Shown piece by piece: positions 11,469 to 21,844 of a stretch of DNA of 64,000 bases. The DNA lies in contig JAVTVY010047879.1 in assembly GCA_036873755.1 (NCBI GenBank), positions 124,001 to 188,000 of the forward strand, written 5' to 3'. A model generated the notes under the pieces. The model ran no database searches. It saw nothing but the letters and a program-made list of their open reading frames with translations, and was not told the origin of the DNA. The position numbers and the translations under genes were made by a program. The first letter of the stretch is position 1. Each line of letters opens with the position of its first letter. The stretch comes from Hanleya hanleyi. Lineage: Eukaryota; Mollusca; Polyplacophora; Lepidopleurida; Hanleyidae.

Positions 11469-12745
11469 GTCCCCCGCCGCAACGCGGCCGGGGACTCTAA
11501 AATGGTTCTTGCTTCTTTGTGTTCGTGGATGTCCGTGTACGTCCGTGCATGTCTGTTCGAAGCGATAACTTCCTAACGCTTTGTTGGATTCTTCCGAAAT
11601 TCGGAATATGCATTCCTTGCGACAAGACGCCAGTCCGTATTGCATTTCAGCAACATCTGTCTGAAGGTGGCGCCACTGGATCTTGCTTCTTTGTGACCGT
11701 GGATGTCCGTGTACGTCCGTGCATGTCTGTTCGAAGCGATAACTTCCTAACGCTTTGTTGGATTCTTCCGAAATTCGGAATACACATTCCTTGCGACAAG
11801 ACGCCAGTCTGTATTGCATTTCAGCAACATCTGCCTGAAGGTGGCGCCACTGGTTCTTGCTTCTTTGTGTCCGTGGACGTCCGTGCAGGTCTGTTGGAAG
11901 CGATAACTTCCCAACGCTTTGTTGGATTCTTCCGAAATTCGGAATACGCATTCCTTGCGACAAGACGCCAGTCTGTATTGCATTTCAGCAACATCTGCCT
12001 GAAGGTGGCGCCACTGGTTCTTGCTTCTTTGTGTCTGTGGACGTCCGTGCATGTCTGTTGGAAGCGATAACTTCCCAATGTTTTGTTGGATTCTTTCGAA
12101 ATTCGGAATACGCATTCTTTGCGACAAGACGCCAGTCCGTATTGCATTTCAGCAACATCTGCCTGAAGGTGGCGCCACTGGTTCTTGCTTCTTTGTGTCT
12201 GTGGACGTCCGTGCATGTCTGTTGGAAGCGATAACTTCCCAATGTTTTGTTGGATTCTTTCGAAATTCGGAATACGCATTCTTTGCGACAAGACGCCAGT
12301 CCGTATTGCATTTCAGCAACATCTGCCTAAAGGTGGCGCCACTGGGTCAAAATGGATCTTGGTTCATTGTGTCCGGGGATGTCAGCTTGAATTCTTTACA
12401 AGCTATAACTTCCAAATGCTTTGTCGCATTCTCACGAAATTCGGCATGTACGCATTCCTTGCGACAAGACATTGGCTCAGCCGCTGCTATTGCATTTCAG
12501 CAACATCTGCCTGAAGGTGTCGCCACTGGATCTCGCTTCTTCATGTCCATTCCTGTTCGTGGATGTCTTTGCAAGCGATGTTCTTTGCGAGCGATAACTG
12601 CCAAATGCCTTGTTGGATTCTCCAGAAATTCAGCATAAGCATTCCTTGCGACAAGATGCCGGTCGCCGGTTTCAGCAACATCTGCCTGAAGGTGGCGCCA
12701 CTGAGTTTCTCTTCTTCTCTTTGTGGGAAGTTGATGCTGGGTCGA
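11469..12745 (+). repeat. Hairpin-headed tandem array, about 164-184-bp units
   Basis: The element opens with a GC-rich hairpin (11469-11495; two 11-bp arms with one mismatch and a 3-base loop). About seven units follow, with starts near 11504, 11678, 11852, 12016, 12180, 12344, 12528 and 12702, giving periods of 174, 174, 164, 164, 164, 184 and 174. Each unit has TTGCGACAAGA, TTTCAGCAACATCTG and the palindrome GTGGCGCCAC. The long ORFs readable here on both strands are by-products of a repeat free of stops. The architecture resembles the bivalve pearl elements and Helentron-associated elements with tandem-repeat cores; that placement is inference. Confidence 0.8.
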
Positions 12746-12849
12746 CATCGGGCGTTACAGACTAGTCTTTTGTGTTAAATGCCGTCATTCACATCTGACG
12801 ACGATACAGCTCACCAATCTCCAATGTACGAGTTGTCACAGCGAAACAG

Positions 12850-13134
12850 CTCACCAATTACCAGTATACGAGTTGTCCGAGCATTTCCATCATAGCTCTC
12901 TAGATTTGTATCTAATACCGCTTATGCCGGTGCTAGGGGCCGTGTGGTCATATCATCCAAGTTACCACATGAACAGGTACAATAAAAGCGTACCTGAGAT
13001 ACAACACATATCACGAATCGTTAGATTCCTGGTAGATGCTTTAGAATAGGTTAACCAGAAGACTATTCTGTGAAGTCATGTGACGCAGTCAGTATGTCGG
13101 CACCTCTTCCCACTTCCCTTATGTGTGTTGTAAT
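12850..13134 (+). mobile_element. 285-bp short dispersed element, copy 1
   Basis: It runs from CTCACCAATTACC to TGTGTTGTAAT. Copy 2 at 26441-26725 has the same 285-bp length and matching ends, a third copy truncated at its start is at 50339-50574 (minus strand), and more diverged cores lie at 58783 and 60527. There is no ORF. The middle (12908-13002) holds the conserved structured RNA motif shared with the Penelope-like elements. The first 40 bases are preceded by a diverged duplicate of themselves (about 12808-12848). I infer a non-autonomous retroelement, possibly moved by the Penelope-like machinery. Confidence 0.65.
12908..13002 (+). ncRNA. Structured RNA motif (ribozyme-like) in short element copy 1
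   Basis: A 95-nt motif. The outer stem is GTATCT with AGATAC. The 5' core reads AATACCGCTTA, then GCCGG, then GCTAGGGGCCG. Hairpin 2 is TGTGGT with ACCACA. The linker is TGAA. Hairpin 3 is CAGGTAC with GTACCTG around the loop AATAAAAGC. In the Penelope-like copies the same places read CAGTCAC with GTGACTG, and TATGA with TCATA, so pairing is kept while bases change. By eye the 5' core resembles the twister ribozyme core (UAA, then Y-A-C-Y-G-C, then GCCGGU), but the rest does not match the twister consensus I remember. The identity is therefore unproven. Confidence 0.45.
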
Positions 13135-13233
13135 CTTGTCCGTTCCAGTTAAAATGGGTCTTCAATTTTGCTATGAAATCAATCTATTCCACATCATATG
13201 ATTTACCCTAAAGCTTTTGCATGAACCATTTTT
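13135..13233. repeat. Flank duplicated at 20080-20150
   Basis: TTCAATTTTGCTAT, CACATCATATGATTTACCC and TAAAGCTT-TGCA-GAACCATTT recur at about 20080-20150. The 6.9 kb in between starts and ends with GC hairpins containing CTCAGCCCC or its complement (13234 and about 19935). This suggests a composite insertion or an old duplication. Confidence 0.4.
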
Positions 13234-13440
13234 ACTCCTCAGCCCCTACGGGCTAAGGAGTATTGTTGTGGCCCCAGCAGTGTGTCTGTCCGTCTGTCCG
13301 AGCCGTATCTCGAAAACTATTTCGAGGAAGTTCTTGAAACGTACAGGTTATGATCCTTTTATTTTTTACTTGTGCCTTTGAGACTTTCAGGTCAAATCGG
13401 TCATTATTTATTTTTTTACAATTTTTTTCTACCATTTTCC
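13234..13440 (+). repeat. Short hairpin-headed element
   Basis: A hairpin (13234-13261; ACTCCT-AGCCC pairs with GGGCT-AGGAGT with one mismatch) is followed by GTCTGTCCGTCTGTCC, then CGTATCTCGAAAAC. This is the same order of hairpin, GTCCGT-rich stretch and ATCTCG-AAC box seen at 17942 and 20585, but here without a tandem array. Confidence 0.5.
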
Positions 13441-14131
13441 AGTCTTCTAAAAAGGGATCTGGAAGTATGCATACATTAGCCCTACTTTTATACTGATTTA
13501 CATACTCTTATTTGCATGTAGCCTATCAAAGAGCTCCATAGTAAAGTTGTATGTCTGCCATTGGTTCATTCACTCTAGGGCAGGACTGGCCATTAGTTTG
13601 GTCTATAAGTAAATAATCATTTGCATATTCAGTAGAATGGTGTTGCCAGTGACTCATTCATATGGAATGTATGAACACAACTTCGATCTAATGTAGGTCC
13701 TGCAATTTTGCTTCTTTGGAGCTTCTTAATTATTATAGAGACAGTCAACACCCACATTTTGAAATCAGAAACATGGAATCAAGTCCAGATATCTGATTTT
13801 TGTGCATTTGGCTAGAAAGTGTTGCACCAAACACTGGCAAGGAAGAGAGATAGCTAAGGGCTTTGGCTTATATCATAGAACTCAAATGATCCACCCCCCT
13901 CCACAGTCATGTGTTGCAAGGGTAGGTTGACACACCTACAGCATCTAGGCCACTGTCAATCTGACACAATAACCTGTTGGCCTTGGTGCCCCTTGCCATG
14001 CTTGTCAATAAAGTCCAACCTGGCTTTCAAATAGCTGTCCTATCGATACGTCAAAATTAATGGAATTGCTTTAATTTGATTATGTGAATTTATTACCGTT
14101 GTACCGAAATATATTTACCAGCACTGATAGA
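13441..14131. other. Unassigned stretch
   Basis: AT-rich sequence with no ORF of note and no repeat match found elsewhere in the window. I see nothing I can name. Confidence 0.3.
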
Positions 14132-14450
14132 TCCTGCATCACAGCCAAAACTGTCACACGCATACGACGTGCACTCAGATAATTTGACCCGAACTTCAAT
14201 ATCAAGGATAATTTAGTATAATTTAAATAATTTTTTTTTTTAAGTCATCCTATCTCTATGCTGAAATCCATGTGGGAAGCCCCATGAGGCTCCTGCATCA
14301 CAGCCAAATCTGCCACACGCATACGACGTGCACTCAGATAATTTGACCCAAACTTCAATATCAAGGACAATTCAGAGTCTTAATTTAGATTACCAGATGT
14401 TATCTCTATGCTGAAATCCATGTAGGAAGCCCCATGAGGCTCCCCAGGAT
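14132..14450. repeat. Tandem dimer, 159-bp unit
   Basis: Two consecutive copies begin at 14132 and 14291. Landmarks in both are TCCTGCATCACAGCC, CACACGCATACGACGTGC and GGAAGCCCCATGAGGC. They differ by a poly-T run in the first copy and small indels. Probably the 3' part of a dispersed element. Confidence 0.65.
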
Positions 14451-14650
14451 TGACCTGGGGTGTCATCGTCCACACTCCAGGTCATGGTCAGAATGGGTTT
14501 CAGCTCCTCAGAGAACTTGTCGTAAGAGGTGACTAACTGGGACACTCGCCCAGCTCCTCCGAGAGCTTGCCATAAGAGGTAACTATAACTACATGGGGCA
14601 CCCACCTGTGGGGTATCGGGTTTTAAAAGAAATAGGACCCAACCCGTGTG
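14451..14650. repeat. Retroposon-tail-like segment
   Basis: It contains AACTTGTCGTAAGAGGTGAC and a second, diverged version AGCTTGCCATAAGAGGTAAC 58 bases on. The TTGTCGTAAGAGGCGACTAA motif is familiar from 3' ends of CR1/L2-like LINEs and their SINEs in invertebrates; this is recall, not a search. No coding sequence. Confidence 0.3.
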
Positions 14651-15738
14651 GTTTCTAGGTGTGAAACGGAATAGGAATTAACCAATACATATATCGACTG
14701 AAATGGTGTTGAAACACTTGTCTTTATTGCACCATGTAAGGATTCTGTCTGTCATGGGCTGTCCTCAGTGTTTTATAGGGTGGATGGAGGGTGTCTGGTT
14801 CCATGCTACTTCAAAGATTTCTTCTTTGAAGTACATGGACCAAGAACGCCACTTGGCTGGGTGGTGCTTAGTTGGTTTATCGCGATCAAGTTGAAATATT
14901 GTTGAAAGCGACGTTAAATTCTTTTCGCTCACTACAGAAACAAAAATCTCAAAATCGTCGTTCTTTATCTTAGCTTGGTTTGGGTGAAAATAGACTTCGT
15001 TGCCAGCATACATATCAGGAGTAAGTGGATCTGATTTCTGAATAATTATCAGAAAGACATGTACTTGTGGGTATCTTTGTTCAGTTATGAATTTTATGTT
15101 TGTATGCGACCTCAAATACAATAAATTGAATTGAATTAGCATGCGTTTGCTCGGGCGAGAAAAACTTTGGAGAGTTTTCAACAATTTCTCTTGGCGGGGA
15201 AATATTTTTGATGACAAATAGTTACACAGATAGAGTTTGGAATAAATGATAACGTTTTATATAGCCACTGTGTTATTGTGAAAGTATCGTGTGTTTTCTG
15301 TGGAAGTATCCACGAAATCACCGTTCCCGAGACAGTATGCGCATTGGGGTACCAAGAAACCGCCATCACCCCCAACAACAAAACCACAATCACCCCCAAA
15401 ACGAAACAATCGGCCGGATAATTTAGTTCCAGCAGATTGCGGCATTTATCTACCAATAATACATATCATCTACAGAATAGCATCACTGTCACGCAGAATA
15501 AGAAATATTATGAATTGAAAAAAAAACACGATTTATAGTAGCGTCATTATTAGTGTTGCGGAGTGATACGAATATGGACAAAGTATGCGAGGCGGTCTGT
15601 GTTTGGGAAATCCCCTTACAAGTACTACAAGTTTGTTGGAGTCTCTCTCTGCCTGATCGACATCATTGATGCTTTTTTAGTAACAGGCGTTTCGTGTTTT
15701 GTCATAGTTCTTTTCCAAAAATTGAACACATATAACCT
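14651..15738. other. Unassigned stretch with a weak minus-strand ORF
   Basis: A 150-codon frame on the minus strand (14765-15217) is the longest here. It has no recognised domain and no matching copy, so I treat it as chance. About 15355-15405 is C-rich with repeated ACCCCCAA, giving modest G-quadruplex potential on the minus strand. Confidence 0.25.
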
Positions 15739-15743
15739 GAAGA

Positions 15744-16021
15744 TGAGAGCGTAGAATTATAAGGATTGACTTCCGCACACTGTTGTTTAATCGGGTATGA
15801 ACTGTCAAATGATCTTGTGAGCGGGCCGTTCCCGCCTTCTTGCTGGAGCACGTGCTCAGATTACATATGCATGAACAGTCCATATATAAATGCCGACTCC
15901 TGCTTGGACACACAGTGGGCGGTTCACCAACAAGAAGAGACACTACTGTTTTTCTCCCATTACGCTGTGTCGAGGTTTTCGTGGATTTTAATATCCGTTA
16001 ATAAAGCATCCTCCTGAAGCA
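15744..16021 (+). mobile_element. Probable solo LTR (278 bp)
   Basis: It begins TGAGAGCG and ends GAAGCA, giving the TG...CA ends of LTRs. It is flanked by the 5-bp direct repeat GAAGA (15739-15743 and 16022-16026). A TATA box (TATATAAA, 15883-15890) and a polyadenylation signal (AATAAAG, 16000-16006) lie in the order and spacing expected of U3-R-U5. No internal retrotransposon region is adjacent, so a solo LTR is the simplest reading. The alternative is a host TATA promoter with a first exon ending at the GTAAAT near 16030. A 5-bp TSD alone could be chance. Confidence 0.45.
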
Positions 16022-16026
16022 GAAGA

Positions 16027-16898
16027 CAGGTAAATTTGTTTATGCATTCTGGATAGATTCATAGCATACAGACAACTGTCAAGCTACATCAAGTCAAATG
16101 AGAAGACGAGGGGTAGTCTCCTGCACAGGCTATTTATAGCATGAGATGGTGCAATATTTGCCAAGTGTGCCAACAAGTGTGCGGAGAGCTATAAACGTAA
16201 TGGCGGGAACTGCAGGAAATTTTCGTTGAAGCAACAGGCAAAGTTTTCTAAGAAAAGTGGATGATTTACACATCATCATTATACAGAGACTGTAGGCAGG
16301 ATGTTGATACTCTTCGGCAATATTGAGCTGTGACTCGTCTGATGATTCGCCACCCATTCTTCTCGTTCACTTAAATTCTGTCGGCCGGGGATTTTCGAGA
16401 ACCTTCACGGACTCTGCTCTTTGCGCATACACTATGCAATGATGATTGGTTTCCGACTTTTATATGCAGAACTGTGTCACTGCTCGATCTGATCTTTGAG
16501 GTTATAGAATCGAGTGAGTTTCATTTTCGTTTATTTTAAACCATTATGTGTCGAACGTCTATACATGTGGCAATTGTTGTAGCCACTGACAATTTTGATA
16601 TTCCTCATGTAACCAAATGGCTACCGTTTTTTTTTTAATGTGATCAATCAATCATTGCTTATTTCTATACATGAATACATACAGAAAATGTTAAAACTAA
16701 GATAAAATATTACATTTACATTATAAAAGTTATATTGTTATATGACATAATCACCCCAGTCAGGAAAGCCAGTTCATTCCAATTTATAAATTAGTTGGCA
16801 GTTGAGTCATTACCAGAAATAATGACAGAACAATAACTAGAATTGTTCAAGCTCCTAGTGAGCTTGAATTAATTGATGAGTCTACTGGTAACCACTGG
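16027..16898. other. Unassigned stretch
   Basis: No convincing ORF. A 75-codon minus-strand frame at 16130-16357 has no recognised features. Nothing here is repeated elsewhere in the window as far as I can see. Confidence 0.25.
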
Positions 16899-16900
16899 TC

Positions 16901-17766
16901 AGGGGCGTCTGAAGCAAATTCAAAGTGGTACGGCCTTACAAGGCAGGGCCGGCGGAAGCAATTCTTGATTGGGGCCGGGGGATTACTATCTTAGCACTTT
17001 AGTCGAGGGTCCAGGGGCCGCCTAGGCCCCGGCAGCTCTTGAGGTCTAGATCGCTGGAGACGCGTTCTAATCGATTTCTGGCGAATAAAATCACTCTGCA
17101 ATGAAGTGTATTTTTTAGTTCACTTGCAATCCTTTTACCATGAAAACGCAATCGATGGTGCATGGATTTCTGCGATACTGAATTAGAAAATATATGTATA
17201 GTAAAGTAACCTAGATACATTGTGTAGACGTAACCGATATAATTCTTTTGGACAATGAGGTGTTAATAAATTCATTCTAGAAGTAGGGCCGTCTAAATTC
17301 ATAATTTAAAATTATAGATAGCGGCGCTACCTCTGCAATAATACAGATGGCGCTCGTTCTTTTTATAACGGGCCATAAACAACAATGAAATATTTCATTG
17401 TTAAAAAATGTTAGTTACTTTCAAGGAATTAGAGAATAGAGTACTTGCAGCAAAATTATTGGGCGGGAGGGGGCTATGCACATACTTTCTAAAAAACGGT
17501 GAGTGAAATTTCACTCAAGTAAGAGTGGAAATTAATCCCACTTTTACTTTCCACGATCAAAATTGTCCCAAGAGGGCTAGTCGGTGCTCAGAGCCCCTAA
17601 CAAATTCACTGGCGCTCTGGACCGATCAAAGTCTTCTTCAACTTGGAAGCTATCAAAACTTTCTTTTTTATTTGGTGTTTCCTTCTTTCTTTCTTCGTTT
17701 TTGTTCGCGCAAAAGTGGTATGGCCATGGCCGTACCTGCCGTACCGCTTCCGACGTCCTTGCTGGT
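16901..17766. mobile_element. hAT-like non-autonomous element, degraded
   Basis: The left end CAGGGGCGTCTGAAGC and the right end, which reads CAAGGACGTCGGAAGC on the other strand, form imperfect terminal inverted repeats. GTGGTACGGCC and GGTACGGCC extend the similarity inward. CAGGG-CGTC ends are typical of hAT transposons. The expected 8-bp TSD is not intact; only CTGGT is shared by the flanks. No transposase is present. Purine- and pyrimidine-rich inner sequence and small ORFs have no recognised domain. Confidence 0.45.
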
Positions 17767-17941
17767 GACTTGAGATTCATCACTATTGAGATCACATAGA
17801 TTATTTCATTTCCATTATTTTTTTGTTTGAAAATAAATGGATTTATTTAATCAGAAATATAATATGATAGGAAGAACAAAACAAATCACTCCCTTCGCAA
17901 AAGTGATGTTTAGCTCTTGTATCAGCTCCCCGTGGTTATTG

Positions 17942-19375
17942 CCCCCTGCCACGTAAGTGGTCGTGGCAGGGGGACTTGGAAATGCTACCCGTCCGTCTGT
18001 CCTTCCGTCCCAACCATGTTGTGAACGCGATATCTCGAGAACAATTCAACTCGTCACCTTCAAACTTGGGGGGTGACTTGACATCAGTGAGAAGATGGCT
18101 GGGATTGTTTTTCACCAAACTGCGTTATCCAAGATGGCCGCTGTCAGCCATCTTAGATTCCAACCATCCCAAAAATGTTGTGAACGCGATATCTCGAACA
18201 GTTCAACCGATTGACTTCAAACTTGGGAGGTGACTTGACATCAATGAGAAGATGGCTGAGATTGTTTTTCACCAAACTGCGTTAACCAAGATGGCCTCCG
18301 TCAGCCATCTTAGATTCCATCCATCCCAAAATGTTATGAACACGATATCTCGAGAACAATTCAACCGATCGACTTCAAATCTGGGGAGTGATTTCACATC
18401 AATAAGAAGATGACTGGAATTGTTTTTCACCAAACTGCGTTAACCAAGATGGCCGCCATCGACTATATTGTTAACGAGATATCTCAAGAACAATTCAACC
18501 GATCTACTTCAAACTCTGGATCTTAGATTCCATCCATCCCCAAAATGTTCTGAACACGATATCTCAAGAACAATTCAACCGATCGACTTCAAATTTGGGG
18601 GGGTGACTTCACATCAATAAGAAGATGAATGGAATTGATTTTCACCAAACTGCGTTAACCAAGATGGCCGCCGTGAGCCATCTTAGATTCCATCCGTCTC
18701 CAATATGTTACGAACACGATATCTCGAGAACAATTCAACCGATCGACTGTCTTCAAATCTGGGGAGTGACTTCACATCAATAAGAAGATGACTGGAATTT
18801 CACATCAGGGAGAAGATGGCTGGGATTGTTTTTCACCAAACTGTGTTATCCAAGATGATCGCCGTCGGCCATCTTAGATTCCAACCATCCCAAAAATGTT
18901 GTGAACCGTTATCTCGAGAACAGTTCAACCGATTGACTTCAAACTTGGGAGGTGACTTGACATCAGTGAGAAGATGGCTGGGATTGTTTTTCATCAAACT
19001 GCATTAACCAAGATGGCCGCCGTCAGCCATCTTAGATTCCATCCATCTCCAAAATGTTATGAACACGATATCTCGAGAACAATTCAACCGATCGACTTCA
19101 AATCTAGGGAGTGACTTCACATCAATAAGAAGATGACTGAAATTGATTTTCACCAAACTGCGTTAACCAAGATGGCCGCCATCAGCCATCTTAGATTCCA
19201 TCCATCTCCCAAATGTTATGAACATGCTATCTCGAGAACAATTCAACCGATCGACTTCAAATCTGGGGAGTGACTTAACATCAATAAGAAGATGACTGGA
19301 ATTGTTTTTCACCAAACTGCGTTAACCAAGATGGCCGCCGTCGACTATATTGTTAACGAGATATCGTGGGTTACG
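17942..19375 (+). repeat. Hairpin-headed tandem array, about 159-bp units
   Basis: The head is a perfect 12-bp stem (17942-17973) followed by CCGTCCGTCTGTCCTTCCGT. About ten units follow, with TATCTCGAGAAC boxes near 18031, 18190, 18346, 18480, 18560, 18720, 18910, 19069, 19228 and 19360. Most periods are 156-160, with deletions giving 80 and 134. Each full unit carries an inverted repeat AAGATGGC...GCCATCTT around CGCCGTCA. ORFs inside are repeat artefacts. The element type is the same as at 11469 and 20585. Confidence 0.8.
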
Positions 19376-20584
19376 TGAATATAAAACAGTTACATGAAAA
19401 GTTTTTGGTGTAACTCTTGTTTGGGTTACCTGGATTTCAAATTTGTGCAGGCCTGCCGCATGTTTTGATGTCGTAATGTGCAACTAAACCGCGGAAACCT
19501 TTGCTCGTTTATTTTTTGGAAGCCTTGAATGCTCTCTGTAATGGTTCCCAACTGGCGCCAGGTAGTTTCTTCCCTCGGCTGATTATCTTTTTTTTTGGGG
19601 GGTAATTAGATCTCACTGTAAAAACCATCGCTGTATGAAATGAAAAATATGTGGGACAGAAATATCAGGAATTTCCTTATTTTTTACTGTTGCGTATCTG
19701 TTATGAATCTATTGCAAACTTTTTATATGAATCATTAATAATAATTGTTTGTTTCACGTTAACCCCTGTACATAGTCGGGAGGTATTCTGGATTCCGATT
19801 GTCGTCCTTCCGGGTGTCAGTGTATCCATCCGTTCATCTGTCGGAGTTGTGGCTTGGGTTTGCATTTCGCATGCCATAACTCTCTGCTATGCATCCAAAC
19901 TTCTACACCCATAACAAATCTTGGTCTAGACTGTTAAGGGGCTGAGGAGTTGTAGCACCTCTGGTGCCTCATGTTTATTTCAGAAGTATATAATATGAAA
20001 TAACTGGCGGGGAATCCCCGCAGTACTGAACCCCTGGTTTTTGAATTTCGTGTCATCTTAAACGAAGGACAACATTTCCTTCAATTTTGCTATCGAATAA
20101 TTGCATTTCACATCATATGATTTACCCTAAAGCTTCTGCACGAACCATTTGTATCCACACATGTAACTTACTATATTAATTACAACTGAGTTCCTAAAGT
20201 TCGGGTGCACACTGTGCATATGATCAATTTCCTGAATTGAACTGAATTCATCCTTGCTGGTCTTCAGACTGACAGATGATGGCATGCAGTTGTCAGTGCG
20301 GTTGTTCATGTACAGAGAGCTTTCTATGACTTTCATGTCGGAACACCACCACTACCCTCAAGGAGAGCATGTCCCCACCCCCATGGTGCCGAGCCGTACC
20401 CTCTATCTTCCAAACTAGCCCTCGCCCGACCTTCATATATTTTGTTTGAACATATATTTCTCCAATACATCTCGGCAGAAAGTTGAAATTTGTGTGTAGT
20501 CTGCAATATTGGTATAATTCTGCCACCCGTCAATGAATTGCAACCTCAAAAGGCTTCAATTTATCAGGCACAGACCCATGTTTT
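19376..20584. other. Unassigned stretch with hairpins
   Basis: It contains a GTCCTTCC-TCCATCCGTTCATCTGTC stretch at about 19805-19845, like the heads of the arrays. A hairpin around 19935-19970 includes GGGGCTGAGGAG, and a GCGGGGAATCCCCGC palindrome lies near 20010. About 20080-20150 repeats 13160-13230. No gene is recognised. Confidence 0.35.
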
Positions 20585-21620
20585 ACCCCTCGGCCAATTT
20601 TGGCCTTGGGGTATTGTCATCATCTTGTACGTCCATCTGTCCGTTCGTGAGCGAGATAGCCGGAAACCCGTTCCGCTGATGAATTCCAAATTTGGTATGC
20701 TTATTTACCTAGTCAAGGACCAGAAGCCTATTGGATTGGGACCTGATTGGGTGGAAACCTTGGTGGCCATCTTTAATTTTATGCAAAATGGATAATGATC
20801 CATATCTCGGAAACCATTCAGCTGTTCAATACGAAATTTGATATACATCATCGATACATCAAGCAACTTTCAACGAATTACCAAACAGGCTTTTCTGATT
20901 AGCTGGAAACCCTGGAGGCCATCTTTAATTTTTGCGAAATCGATAATGATACATATCTCGGTTACCATTCAATTGTTTTATATGAAAGTTGGTATACATC
21001 ATCGATATATCCAGATACTTTGAATCGGGACCTGATTGACCGAAAACCTTGGTGGCCATCTTTAATTTATGCAAAATCATTAATGATCTCTATCTCTGAT
21101 TCCGTTGAAGTGCTCAATGTAAAATTTGGTTTACAGCATTGATGCATCAAGAGACTTACGATGAATGACAGATCTGGTTTCTCTGATTGGGCGAAAATAT
21201 TGGCGGCCATCTTTAATTTATTCAAAATCTTTAATGATGTTTATCTCTGACCATTTAAGTGTTCTATACGAAACTTGGTTTACAGCATCGATGTATGAAG
21301 AGACTTGCATTAATGAATAACCACATTTGTTCCTCTGAGTGGCGGGAAGAATGGGCAGCCATCTTTAATTTATGCAAAATCATTAATGATTTCTATCTCT
21401 GACACTGTTCAAATGCTCAATATAAAATTTGGTATACATTATCGATGCATCAAGAGATTTGTGGAATGAATACCGGTTTCTTTGATTGGATGGAAACCTT
21501 AGGGGTCATTTCTAATCGCAAATTTTTTGATAATCTGTATATTTGTCACTTAACTGCTTGGTGTTCCGGACATCTTAGTTCAAATTGAATACATTATGAA
21601 TGGCTGGTGCCGAGAGCCGA
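20585..21620 (+). repeat. Hairpin-headed tandem array, about 150-bp units
   Basis: The head hairpin is 20585-20612 (ACCCC and GGCC arms, two mismatches), then GTACGTCCATCTGTCCGTTC. Six units are marked by GGCCATCTTTAAT near 20765, 20917, 21054, 21205, 21357 and 21505. Other unit landmarks are CAAAATC-TTAATGAT and GCATCGATG-ATCAAGAGAC. No coding meaning. Confidence 0.75.
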
Positions 21621-21844
21621 GGGGTTTTCAAATGCGCAGTTTCGTATTGTATAGGTAAGTGGGTCCATTGTCTGTAGATCTTGCTTGGAATTGGTTTTCA
21701 TGCCAATCCGCCTCTGGGTCGCGACAAGTTAAAATTGCATTTCCAGACAATAACTTTTGAAAACCTTCAGGATTCTTTCAAATTTGGTGTGTGGGTACCT
21801 TGCCTCAAGATCTGGCTTGAGAATATTTTTCGTGTTGATTCGTA

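Noticed and set aside
11519..12638. Overlapping ORFs of 100-205 codons on both strands.
   Set aside because: They run through the tandem array and repeat with its period; both strands stay open because the unit lacks stops in several frames.
12908..13002. Hammerhead ribozyme in the 285-bp element or in the Penelope-like termini.
   Set aside because: I looked in both strands of these copies for CTGATGA or CTGANGA followed by GAAA at stem II distance and found no such arrangement.
12908..13002. Firm call of a twister ribozyme.
   Set aside because: Only the 5' core resembles it. The loop that should hold the conserved CCCAAGCCC reads GCUAGGGGCC, and the expected pseudoknot partners are not consistent between the two element types.
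14765..15217. 150-codon minus-strand ORF as a host gene.
   Set aside because: No recognised domain, no paralogue in the window and no splice or promoter context; it fits chance in AT-rich DNA.
16901..17766. Intact hAT transposon.
   Set aside because: No transposase frame, and the 8-bp TSD is not preserved.
17976..19007. ORFs with repeated NHVVNAISREQFN-like segments.
   Set aside because: They are translations of the 159-bp tandem array.
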